64,000 nt of DNA, taken from the NCBI GenBank assembly GCA_025024175.1, contig QCXZ01000138.1, positions 46,471,092 through 46,535,091 of the forward strand. Direction: 5' to 3'. Each line of letters begins with the position of its first letter. Within the stretch, counting starts at the first letter, position 1. Of this stretch, positions 1 through 12,300 are shown one piece after another. The translations under genes and the position numbers were made by a program. The notes beneath the pieces are model-generated. The model saw only the letters and a program-made list of their open reading frames with translations, did no database searches and had not been told where the DNA came from. The DNA comes from Rhyzopertha dominica. Lineage: Eukaryota > Arthropoda > Insecta > Coleoptera > Bostrichidae.

Positions 1-359
1 TTGATGACGCGATATTTCTTCGAAATTGTATGGATCGTGTGGTGGAATTCTTAAGAAGTTCATTTTTGCTAATATGCAATACAAGAGGTTGCAGTTTTTC
101 CTCATTTTTTTCATCGTAACTTTTAAATAAATTAATAATTCTCTTAGGTTTGTATTAGATACTCATCGACTCATTATTGATATTGTGATATTTAAATTAT
201 TATACTTCATAATTTTTAGCGGGAGGCAAGGATTAATGGCCCCTGTTCATCTAGAGCAATCATACCAGCATATATATATTTTTTAGCACTGCAGGTCTAT
301 AGGCCTATAGCTTGATTTATTGTTATTTTCCATGCACATCTCTTCTGCACTTTCTGCTT
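1..359. other. AT-rich non-coding stretch
   Basis: No coding or structural signal that I can support. It borders the LINE remnant that begins at about 360. Confidence 0.5.
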
Positions 360-1012
360 ACAATTTAACATCTTGCTTCTTTGTATGTCCCAAAAAACCT
401 CGCCCTTTCATGTTGCCCTAGGTCTGCCTCGTTTCCTTTTGCTTACCACTTTGCACTCGAACACTTTTTTCGGTATTCCGTCTTCCTACATCCTCACAAT
501 GTTTCCCAGTAACCGCTTTCACTGTTCTTTCACTGCCTCTACAATGCCTGATTCCTTGAAGAGTGCTTGTTATTCTCCATTACTTCTTCTTTCCTAGCCA
601 TGGTCAGTTTTTCTACCACTATATATTTTTCTTGACATCTTCCTCTCNTATACTCCCAATATAAGACACTCCTCCATACCCAACGTCCACACCTCACTGA
701 CATATAGCACCACTAGCAGAATAACTGTTTTTTTTTTATCTTTAGCTTTAACCCTCTAGATAACAATTTATTATGCAGCATTTTCTTCAACGAGTAAATG
801 CAACAGTTTCCTAATGATACTCTTCTCTGTATTTCTCTTTTTATATCAGGTTTTCTGTAGAACCGTGTTCCCAGATCTGTAAAATTCCCCACTTCTTCAA
901 ATTCATAGGTTTCTCCTGCATTGATGGTTACACATAATTTTCTACCATTTTCAAATTCTCTATTTATCCAAATCATGTATTTTGTTTTTATTTCGCTAAT
1001 CATAAAACCCAT
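360..1012 (-). mobile_element. Decayed non-LTR retrotransposon (LINE), 3' part of reverse-transcriptase ORF
   Basis: The minus strand reads as the post-catalytic part of a LINE polyprotein. Near 1010 the frame gives MGFMISEIKTKYM, the usual strand after the RT active site, then YEFEEVGNFTDLG (thumb region) and a run ending LLSRGLKLKI. Further down, in shifted frames with stops, comes LLGNIVRM followed by RKRGRPRATWKGEV, the conserved tail of RTE-like and related insect LINEs. The RT active site itself is not in the window copy. At least two frameshifts and several stops show that it is dead. The family assignment beyond non-LTR is inference. Confidence 0.6.
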
Positions 1013-1924
1013 TTTTCTGGTCTGTGCGTTTTTAAAAGTGCTCAGAAGGGTATTATTTGCACCTTATTCTAGAGCTCTCTGATAAAATATCTGTTTCACA
1101 CTGTTGCTGGCGATATAAAACTAAACAACTTAATACATACTTAAAACATTATATAGCGTACAATTGTTAGACTCCTGTATATGTCAGGTAGAGCCTTGTA
1201 ATGAATCTGGAAGATATTCGTGTATTGCACAATAATTTAATATGGTAACTACTTTTGCTGAAGATATTGCTATCTTAGCTCTAGATAAGTATCATGAAAA
1301 AGCAGCAAATATAACACAAGGGAACAGTATTTTCATTTTAGCACGAATATAACAATGTCACTTTCTTTAGGAAGTAGTCACAGACATGTTATACATTGCC
1401 ATCTATTTCTCTACTAAAATACAAGGAATAGAGTTGATGTTTCATTGTCTTTTAAAAGCACCTGTAAATAGAATGGTTAAGTTCAAAAAGAGACAAGTAA
1501 AACGACTCGTAGATCATACAAATAGAGGGACAATCCAGCCCGTGAACAACACAGCAATAACCAGATAGAACGATTGAAGAGAACGATGCCTTGATATTTC
1601 TGAAGCAACAATTAGAAGGTTTATATTACAAAAAAAATCAAGTAAGATTAATATTATACATTTGATTAATTGATAATCTGTACTACTAAATATTTAGATT
1701 GATGTATGATCTTTGCATACGAGGAAGTAAGATCACTATCGCATCCATGATTTGTTTTATTAAACTAGAAATAAAGCAGTTGTTTTGCGTATTTTGTATT
1801 CTGTTCCACAATTTTATGGACTGAATTTATTATGAAAGTATTTCCGTGTTGCATTTATATAGTGATAGTGATTCCATTACATAAAGATGTTCTAAACGAT
1901 ATGTAACCTATTCAGTTGTTGCAG
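1013..1924. other. AT-rich non-coding stretch
   Basis: A plus-strand 60-codon ORF at 1386-1568 has no recognisable domain. I see no other feature here. Confidence 0.4.
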
Positions 1925-1955
1925 GAGGCAATGGATACTTCAGCCATCTTCGGAG
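1925..1955 (+). CDS. Possible 31-nt internal microexon of an unidentified plus-strand gene
   Basis: A sequence ending in ttgttgcag immediately precedes 31 bases that read E-A-M-D-T-S-A-I-F-G, followed by a strong donor (ggag|gtgagt). Both splice sites are canonical, and the 31 bases are open in this frame. No neighbouring exon was recognised, and the exon would lie antisense to the partial lipase gene. It may be chance; I rate it weak. Confidence 0.18.
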
Positions 1956-2049
1956 GTGAGTCTGAGTATACTCGTATTATATTATTCTAGCATGCGATTT
2001 GTTTCTGTCATTTTTAATTTGCTTGAATATTACTACATAATTAACTTAC

Positions 2050-2328
2050 CGACTATAACGTTGTATCCTACGTGCTGATATGCCTTCGTGACGTTTTTAA
2101 TCGCTGTATCTATGCCCAATCCACCGTAGCCATGTATCAGCATTTTTACCGGGGCGGACCTATTGAAATATCGTGGTAGGACTGGATAAAAAGGATCTAC
2201 AAGCCTAAATGCTGTTCTGAAACCTATGGGCGAAGATAGTATGAACCTAACACTGTCTCCTTGACAGGGTTCGTCGTAATATATCGGGCAACCTCCTAGA
2301 GTAAGTTGAATGGCTTTCACGGAATAAA
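2050..2328 (-). CDS. Exon of a second insect lipase (pancreatic-lipase/PLA1-like), partial gene
   Basis: This is a single exon with a clear acceptor (tttcaacag) and donor (gtcg|gtaagt). It codes for the N-terminal half of an alpha/beta-hydrolase lipase: a Cys-containing lead (GGCPIYYDEPC), the strand IRFIL-type segment before it, then PVKMLIHGYGG, the oxyanion-hole His-Gly strand of this family, and AYQHVGYNVIV, which would run on into the VDW motif. The exon ends in phase 1 within that strand. The catalytic serine exon (GHSLG) is not found in bases 1-2049, so the rest of the gene probably lies off the left edge. The signal-peptide exon upstream was not located. It appears to be a tandem paralogue of the complete lipase next door on the same strand. 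Confidence 0.75.
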
Positions 2329-3750
2329 CTGTTGAAACTACAACAGAATGAAATCGTATTTATTCTTTCAGTCAGCCAGGTTTCTATATTTTGATCCTGA
2401 GTCTCTCGGTATGCCTCTCTGTTTTATACAGTGGGGAATCTTTGTAACCCATTAGCTGCAGTTCTGACAATTTACATATTCGTAAGAAAATAAATGTTGA
2501 TTTATGTCACACATTAAATTGGTAACAAACTCGAGTAAATCAATTAAAAAATTTTGCCACGCCAAATCTCAGACGGAAAAAATTTGCTGGACCGTGTTTT
2601 CTCGATTAGAAACTTGGTTGAATGAGAGGACGATACTAGTCGGAATATCATTGAATGAAATAGTCACAGTAAAAAGGGCAGTTTTCTCACTGTTACAAAA
2701 AATCGTAAAACTAGGCAGAACACAAAATTTTGACAAGTTTACTTATTGTGTTTTATTGCCAACACATTAAAAAATGAGAAAATCTAATATTTCTTTTTAA
2801 AATAGTGATTAACAGTAAAATTAAATCAATTACTTCCTATAGCAACATCTGCAGACGACTTTACATTTTGCTTCTCAGAAATTGAAGAATTAGTAGATAT
2901 TCCTTAAGAGAAAGGTTGAAATTCTAAATCATTGTTATAACTGTCGGTATAACTCTGAAACAATCCTTTGTCAAGCTATTTTGCAATTAAGCTCGAAATT
3001 TCTACTATTTGATTCAGTCCAACGAATCGATTTATACATTCTCCTTTTATATGTTTAACAAATATAATCCTGAACTGGTCACAAACTTCCATACCTTCGG
3101 TTCTTATCGATATATTCAACAATTGAGATAGCAACCAAATTAGTCATTCAGACTATAGCTGTGTTGAGGAGGCGCTATAAGCCGAAACTGTCCACAGATT
3201 GTTCTAATGCAGACAACATGGCATAGACTAATTTTATAATTACGCTGAGAACAGAATGGTCTTTGAATCCAGTACTTTTACAACTAATGTAGATACAACA
3301 TCGTCAATGCTGTCAATGCTAATCTCCACCAGTTCTTCTCGGCTACAGGCAGTATTTATTCAGAAAGTCAGAACGGTTTACGATAAATAATAGGTATTTG
3401 AATATTAGAAATACCTACACAGGCAATCATATTTCATCACCATATTTCCTCTACATCCAACGGATTTGCTTTTAAGATATGGCACCAGATTTGGAAATTT
3501 TAAATTAATTAAATTAAACTGACAAGTTTGTTGTTGTCAGTTTGTTAATTTTGAAAGATACATTAATATTTGTCAAGATTGTTTGTGATTATTAATAGTT
3601 AGCAAAATTTAAAATTACCTATAAGTATTAGAGTTATATGTATATATGAAGTTAAGACTGTTGTTCAACTTAGACTAATTCTGTTTCTATTGTAAGTATT
3701 TTCATGTGGTTTGTTATTCTCTATTTGTAGTTATGTAATAAAATATTACA
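2329..3750. other. Intergenic, AT-rich
   Basis: This separates two same-strand lipase genes. A plus-strand ORF at 2504-2770 has no recognisable domain. The first exon of the partial lipase might hide here, but I could not identify it. Confidence 0.4.
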
Positions 3751-3754
3751 GGCC

Positions 3755-3783
3755 CAGAAGAAGGAGACAAATGATCTCTGAAA
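3755..3783 (+). ncRNA. Degenerate hammerhead-ribozyme-like core (Penelope-type repeat)
   Basis: The order is CAGAAGA, then a short hairpin (GAGA, seven-base loop, TCTC), then GAAAGCTTGG. This matches the CTGANGA - stem II - GAAA architecture of a hammerhead, with one change in the first box. The bases after GAAA (GCTTGG) are shared with the similar motif on the minus strand at 60749-60778, so the two are probably copies of one repeat family. The mismatch in the core suggests it is inactive. Confidence 0.3.
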
Positions 3784-6327
3784 GCTTGGCATAAGATAAA
3801 AGGAGTTTTATTTAGAAGACCGAAACCTAATATATTTAAATAACATCTAAGATCAACGGTCAATAACAGTACAATTATTAATCGTATATAGGAATGGGGT
3901 TTTTTGAAGACGTTGCTATTAGAACCTTATCTTTATCTTATATCAGGTACAATAAAAATCAGTGGACGTGTTTCGGTCTTTCGTTCACAGATGTCAATAT
4001 ATAGAAATATTGAATTTATTCCATTTGACTAACACACTGTAATATAAGCGACATATAGCAAGTTTTTAAATTAATTTCCTCACGTAGTTCAGAATGGCCA
4101 TACAAAATTTTTTATACTCACCAGTTATTAGTATAAGGCATTTCCCCCAGGTAATGTCACTATTCATTTCTTACCCGACACATCAACATGTATACAAGTA
4201 ATTGGTTCCTCAGCGTAAACTAGTTTCNGACAAAACGGGACAAGTTCAAGTTTGTTCATTAACATTAGACTCCCGGTGNAGCGAGTTTTTACATAAACAA
4301 TAGTTCTTTGTCATCTTGAAACGCGATTCGCAAGTTCGCGCCAGACACTAAATGGTTCGAACCGATCTAACATCGAAATAAAAAAAGAAAGTGTATTGGG
4401 TCCCAAAGTTATTTACATAAAGATAATACCGAATTGCGCCTTACTTTCTTTATATGTTGATGCGATTACAATTGAATATGGAATGTCACGCTTACAGCAT
4501 TATAGCTGTATCGATTGCAGTTGTTAGATAATGTGACAGAAGGGGTGGACTAAAATGGAAAGAAATGGTGGTGTGTGTAATAAGTGTGAGTATTGTATAA
4601 CCGATTGCAATTGTGATCAAAATAAATCTAAGCACATTAAAAATGTAAAAACGTTAAGTAGTAGCAGAAATAGTTAAATTGAGAACAAAGGCTTGCTGGC
4701 TTTGTTAAAAAAAATAATACAAATATCACAGAAAGTCATATAAGTTTCTGACACGTTTCTTTCGATTTTCACATAGGGAATATCTGTCCTCAAGCGTCAA
4801 TGACTTAAATTATTTGTTTTATATTGAAACCCTGGGCTTTCCTACTCTATTGGTAATTTTATTCGGCTAAAAAATATCAAAGCGATATAAGTTATAATAA
4901 CTAAAATGCCTTAATTATACTTTAAAACATCATACTATCATTGAGTGTTTGCCGATATGTATTTTATTTTTCTGATATACTTTATACGAAATTTAATTAT
5001 AATTTATTTACCAAAATTACCGAATAAAAATAAGATGTATTGCGTGGTTTTTGTGTTCTTGTTGGATAATATTCTCCCAGGATATTCGGTGACTCAATGT
5101 GCTTCGAAGGCGGTTGCCGTCTCCCGAGATTTTCTGTACCACAATTGTGTGATTTCTTCAATACACTTTTTTTTAGATGCACGGAAACTACTTCACTGTA
5201 ACGACTCCAACAATAAAAACAATAAATATAACACAAGAACCTAACAATAGAATATTTATAAAGAGACCTACACTTATCTTATTGTCTTCTTTCGTTGATT
5301 CGTTGATACCGTAAGAAATTTGTTTTGTTTTTCTGAAAGAACGTCTAAAAAGACGAAAGTCGTTTTATTATTTTGCTGATTAGCTGTTCGATGTACTTGT
5401 TACTATTACGGTATGTGTTTGTTTTTTAAGCTTCCTGAATGCTTTGTGAGCTTTCTAGAGATCTATTATCACGCTTGAAACCGGTTGATTTAGTTGCATT
5501 TGACCTATTTTTGGGCATGCTAGTTTCTCTGGGTTTTACCCTCTTGAGTAATGTGTACCAACTGTAGTCTTTTTTTTTTGTTTTATTCACAAAACAAAAC
5601 AAACAGTAATTAGGTAGTCAGTTCACATCGCTCAAAAACACGTCCTCTCGGGTCGAATGCTACCATTCGAGCTTTAAGTTTGACTTGAAAAAAAATTGAT
5701 ATTGCATATTACTAGCTTAAAGTTCTTAAATATGAAGAATTTTCTTAACATTTGACAACGTTGCATGACTGCTGCTTCTAACAATAATAAACATCCATTA
5801 GTACTTTAATGTGACGCCTTATGGACGCTAACTATCCTCGATAATTACATGTTAAAGGTTAAAATTCATTTTGTTGTCACAATGAGCATTTCCATGTGCT
5901 ATGCGATATTTCTGTTGTTAATAGGTACTAAAGAAAGCCCATGAAAGAAACAAAAACTAATCTCATGTACGTGTAATTGAAGTTTATTTGTCACATAATA
6001 ATATATAATTTTTATTGTCTACAATTTTATAAATATCTACAGAGTCTGAGAACATTTCAAAGTCTATCCAACATTTGTCTAAATAATCGGCTTTATTTTG
6101 CTAATCGCCTAAAAAGAAATAGAAATCCTTTTTCCTAACAAAATTGACCATTTTATCTTAGTAGAAAAATTATAATTTGCAAGTAGACTTTTGAACTATA
6201 AGACTGTAAATTCTTGCGATTTGAAACATTTATTCGTTGCTAATATTCAGTTTGCATTTTTACTTTATGTAAAGTACTTAATTTAGATTTAAAGATGCTG
6301 TTTTTCCTGGATTATATATAATCTTGT
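3784..6327. other. Intergenic, AT-rich, downstream of the complete lipase
   Basis: No gene recognised. It carries homopolymer and AT-rich runs and overlapping chance ORFs at 4945-5244. A canonical AATAAA for the minus-strand lipase lies at its right end (6328-6333). Confidence 0.4.
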
Positions 6328-6364
6328 TTTATTTATACCAATATTATAATCAAAAAACAATTCT

Positions 6365-9300
6365 TCATTCCTCTACAGTAGTACTCTCCGTTACCGGAGG
6401 ATAGGTAACGCAACATCGCTTATCTCCAGGAGCGCCTCGAGATATGGGGCAATAAGGGGGTGTATTTCCGTGAACACAATACGAGCCGGATGCACTGGAA
6501 ATCATAAGTCGTTAGAAAAAATTGACAGTTACCGTCGTTCTACATACGTTAAAGGTGTGAATTGACCCATCAGCACTGGTAACCCGATCCTGTGGACTGG
6601 TCTGGGTCCAGAAGGACATCTTCTTGAGCAGGGTTCAGCTCTTCTGGCTAAAGATGGATTCAGACTCTCTGCCATGTAACAGATGGCCCAAACATGGCTG
6701 CATAGTTGTACGTCAACTGAAAAGTGAACGAAACTGTTATTTGAAAAACTCCGAACTCCTTACGCTTATTCATAAACACCAAATGATTTTAAGCTATAAT
6801 GAACACCAAAAAAGCAAACGAGAAATTTAAAACATTATACACATACCACAAAATATTTAATTGGCTCAAGAAAAACTAAATATCAGCATAAGCGTTTGTA
6901 GAGACATGCAACGCTGTAAAATTTTGGACTGTTCCGTACTCATAATTAGGATGCCATGTTTTTTATTCCACAGTTAGATGTAGAATTAACTTTACTATCA
7001 CGACTTTTCGGTTGCACGCATTAGTTCACATCTGGATTATATTGAAGTTAAATTACTAAATTTACTAGACATATNGCGCATGTGGTTACAAATTATTGTT
7101 GAGGGCGTGAGATACAATAACACAATTAATTTTAAGGCAACGTTTCGAAACTATATTGTTTCTTCTTCAGGCCTTAAATTCTTTATAATTTATGAGTATT
7201 TGTGGTTGTAAAAATTGGATGGCTCCTATGTGTTGGCGTCGCTCCATTGATGATGTATTGTATTCTATTGTATCGGACGTCATCAACAACAATTTTTAAA
7301 ATTTAAGTTTGTCCGGATAAGTGGTGCACCCTGTATAATGGTCTTATTCTTTATAATTTATGAGTATTTGTGGTTGTAAAAATTGGATGGCTCCTATGTG
7401 TTGGCGTCGCTCCATTGATGATGTATTGTATTCTATTGTATCGGACGTCATCAACAACAATTTTTAAAATTTAAGTTTGTCCGGATAAGTGGTGCACCCT
7501 GTATAATGGTCTTATTCTTGATAATTTTAACTCTGTTGTTAAGATAATATGTTATAGAGTAAGAGAATACCAGCGCAATGGTCCTAGTTTCTTAATAAAT
7601 TAATAAAAGTGATGTAGGTAATGTATCTTGCATAAATTATCAAACAAAAAGAATATTTTTTGGAAGCTGCACTCCACATATGTAATAAATTAATTTGATT
7701 AGTATACAAAGGTCATGTCATAATCCCTGCACATATCAAGCTGCTGGTGCTGAACTGAACAAGTGCTGTCAAAGTATAAAAGTCTGTCGCTGGGTCACAG
7801 GTANTTCACTCAAATTATGTGTAAAAAATTCTCAAAGAAGGTTAGTTTGATGTAATGGTACGCGTTACTGTAGCGGATTAGTTTGCGTATATCAAAATAC
7901 AACACTGCGCCGAAAAAACAGTTGCAGAAATTCACTTTGCGTTACATCAAGCTTGCCGGGAGTCGTATACGGATAGTTCAACAGTAATTTGATGGAGTAA
8001 GCACTCCAGAGCGTTGGACTAGTGTTAAAGACGACCGCAGTTGCAGTTGGAGACCTTATACTGCTACCGACAACGCTTTGTTGCTATCGTGGCTACAATA
8101 ATAGAAGAAGATCGCATGGACAAACGAGCAATAGACAAATACCAATAGACAAATGTGTATGTCTTCTTTGTAGAAATTTAAATGCATAATTCCAAAATTG
8201 TAGACGAGATATGAAAGACAGCGGCATAATCTTCTTGCACGATAACTCTTGATCGCATAAAGCAGTGTCAGTCAAAGGAGTATGCGAGAATAATTGCCGT
8301 GAAATTCTCCACACCCCCGTGCAGCATTGAGATGGGTTCTCCAGATATCGTTCTGTTCCTCCAGTAGAAAGAAGAATGTCGTGAAGTTCGATTTATTGAC
8401 TTGGAAGGATAAAACACCTGCAACAGCATATGCGTTCCAATTGGTGAAACATCTTGACAAAATTGGCGTATTTAACGACATTTCATTAATGCCGAAGCGA
8501 TGAAAACGTGTTCTGGATATGCAAAGAGATTTTGCAATTTAAAAAATATACGTCTCATTTACGAGTTGGTTGCTGTGTGCAGGAATTTTGACATGACCCT
8601 CATACATATAACATAAGTGAACTAGTCATTACCATTTGACTAACGAACTGTCGTAAATCAGTTTTTGATATTAAGTATAGCTAGCAATTGTACTATTTTA
8701 ACTGTTTTCAGAAACTGCTGTTTTCTTCTAAGAAGCTGTTACGGTTCAAATTTTCTGGAATAAATAAAAGCCTTTTAATACTGAAAATATTTATTTCATC
8801 AATTGATGAGCATATGCCATCTGTGTGTCTAAGTATGCATGTTAATCTTCTGAATGAAAGATTTCTTTGTTCCGCGATGTTTTCTGTACATAGCATAGGT
8901 TTAGGTTCTAAAGGAAGTACGTTTTATCGAGAGATAAGCAGATTGTTTCTGGAAGGTGAATAGCGCTGACAAGGTGTAGAGTGAAATTTTCAGGGAAATA
9001 TCTTCACAACCCAACAGGGGATAAAACTACCCTCAGCAGTATTTTTCGGATAGTCGATAGGGTTTGCTGGTGCAATGTTTTCGGCTGTTCTACCTAGAAC
9101 TTAGGGCTTAGGGATCTGGCTTCACCTATTGCAGACCACGTGCTGAAACAAAGATTGTTCACTTAAACTTTCAACCCTTGCTGCAAGCTGCAAGGTAAGG
9201 ATTGCGTTTGTTTTATAACACCATCTTACATAAATTATTGTAGGATTTTACTCACGGGGTTAATTTGTCGATTTATTCATTCTTGCGGGCTAGATCATTG

Positions 9301-12300
9301 GTTCTGATCTTGGAAACCACCCCAGGACGTGATCGAGATACAACCACCACTGGTAGAGACGAGTGCTAGGCTTCTGTCCGACAGGGTTGCTCCAAGCAGT
9401 CGATTCACGAAGGCATTACGTAGGCATCGTAGTATCCACGACATATCTTCAACCAGGTCAGATTTATCCATACTTTTCTTTTGGGATATCCTGCCAGGGT
9501 TGTTACCTGATTCGAAGTACAGCCTCTTCGGGAATATTCGACGTCCTTGCTAAATGAAAGAGGGTGTACAAACTGATTAATTTGTGGGCCTCATCAAGGC
9601 ATCAATTTGGTTTACTTACTTGTAAAATTGGATTACTTACCTGTAAACGTTCATAGAACAAAAGACCCGTATTACTAAACTGTAAATATTGCATCTCTCT
9701 ATAATTAAGGGTAGAAATAGATTGTTTTTCGTGAATTATATATCATAGTTTTGGCTCTCTTGTATATCTGATTACGTTACGCCGCTCGTGAACCTTGTTG
9801 CGTAATTTTTGAGATCTTGAATCGCTTGCGGTACTACTACTGGCCAGGCGTGGTAACGGAGCGTCGCGTTAGCATCGCGTTTGCTTTGTTTTGTGTGTTT
9901 TTTTTTTTATAAAATCGGGCGCTGCGTGTCGGAAAATTTATATATATTGTATATAGTTTCACAGTTTATTTTGTTTAACAAATAAAGGACACTGTACATA
10001 AGTGAAATCGTTGGGGTGTGAATTTATTAATATTCCTGTACCGTGTGTGGTGAGATAACAAATTGGGGCAACGTAGTGGCTAGTTATTCTTTTTTTATAT
10101 AATTATCATTTTATTTCGATCTTAATATCTAATTTTCTTGATCATTATCCCTGTTCTTGGTAGTGGGACAGGCCTCTTTTGTAGTTCGGGATTAAAAATA
10201 CTACCTGGCGCCCAAATCAAATAGACATTAATATTTATGGTAATAACGTGATTGAGTGGAAACCCCGACCTTCTCCACTGAGTAGCCGTGAGCAACCCGA
10301 GCATTTGTTTTTGCTCTACGTAGAATTAAATACGCAATAAAGTACAACAAATTCCAACGTCAACATCCAACTACCGAATGGAAAAATTCGAATTCCACTT
10401 ACTACCGCTGTTCTCGCAATACGGTTGTATTCTTCCGCCGTTTATGCAGAAGTCGACGTGACCGGCTCTTCCTGCTTCGCCGTAGTGTCCTGCATTCGTG
10501 TGCAGGACGTGCACAGCTGCCGCATCGCCGCTGCTTAACCGTAAGGAGGAGGTCACTAGTGGACGAGCAGGATCCAATGCTATTATCCTATGCAGGCGGA
10601 ACAGGACGTACTCGGACATCAATCCGCAGATGTGGGCACCTGTAATTTTACTCATTTTATTATGCAATTAATACGCTTCTTTGACTTCGTACAGTTATGT
10701 TAGGTACAGACTACAGAGTCCGTTTTTCTACAACATGTTTATTGGCAGGACCGGTCATGGGACGCATAACGCCACTGTACAAAATTTTATCGTGTCCCCT
10801 ATACATATAATCCTAACCTTTTCATCCTAACTATTTCTCGGTTAACGAACGTTAAACGAAGTCATTCCAATTCTTCTTTTTACCATCCTTCTTGCATCTG
10901 CCCATGTTACCTACCACTCCTTAAAATTCGTGTTACTTCTTCATTCCAGGTTTTGCTTGGTTCTCCCCGAATTTTATTTCGTTGGCCCCTTACTTGTCTT
11001 TAATCCGTCATTTTACCTANATGACCAAACCGTTTCATTCTCAGTTTATCTCTCACATGTAGCTCTGACCTAATTCTTCCCTCATCATGTCGTTTGTTAT
11101 TTTGTCCATTCTTGTTATTCCCTTAATCCTTTTGAGAAATTTTATGTCAACTGCTTGAATTGTACTTCTCATAGCATTAGTTAGCACGCAAATTTTACTT
11201 CCAAAACTTAGGATCCACCTGAAGACCATTTTGTGCATTGTGATTTTTGTCTTCTCATTCACTTCCTCCTCAAAAGTGCATTGCTTAAACTGCACTACAA
11301 ACGGGCTGCACTGACCATTCTCTCGTTCACATATTACCCTCTATGTTTAACCTCACTCCCAATTACAATTTACCATTTACCCATTACATCCATGGACAAA
11401 CCAGCATGTTTATTAGGATATCCTGAGAAATAGAAGTAATTGCTACGAAATGCTAGGAAAGTTGCGTGGATGTGTTTGAATTGTACTTTGAAACTCGTCT
11501 CGGTCCAAAATTAGATTATAGAAACATTATAGTTTGTGATCTAATCTTTTAGAAATTGGGTATTTGCCATGTATTTATATTTTATTAAATTGCATATTAA
11601 TAGGTAGCATTTAATCCACAAAACAGCTGTGACAGCTTATAAATTCGAAAAAATGGACCGTAAGGTTTATTTTTGATATAAAAAATGTGAGTATTTAAAG
11701 GGACCGCCAAAACGCGAACATATTGGCCGTGACGTCAGGTCNCTTGTAAATGGCCACTTGTTTACATCTGGGGTCAGCGCATCACGCGTCAGCCTCAGCC
11801 CGTCAATTTATCAGTTTGTTGTTTGCGTTCATTTTGTGACAAGCGAATTACAATACGCCAAGAAAAAGTGAAATACTTATGAGTTATGACTTCTGAAGGC
11901 ATGTTCATTGTTATGGAATTTGTGTACAGCGACGAGCGCTTCAACGCGGCGGAGATGAGGAACGTAAAACCAACAGCATAAGTGATTTTTTTTATCAAAT
12001 TAACGTAGCATTAATAATTTGATCGCAGTGGGTTGCTGGAAACATACTATTTGTAAACATAAAAATGTAAGAATCAAAAATGTACCCTAAACTCGACATT
12101 TATTTTACAGGTCAGAATAAATATAAATTGCATTTATTTTCGGGGCTCTTGCGGCACGTTTCCAGTCTGGCTAACAGTCGAATATAGGGGAACAACGTCG
12201 TTCTTTATTATAACATTTCCCTCTATCAACTTAAAACACGTATAATTTTTCATATCCTCTTCAAGCTATAATAAAATGGAAACTGAATGGTAAACACTTA

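Noticed and set aside
4335..4350. ggttcgaacc, a tRNA B-box-like string
   Set aside because: No A box or cloverleaf could be formed upstream, so not a tRNA gene.
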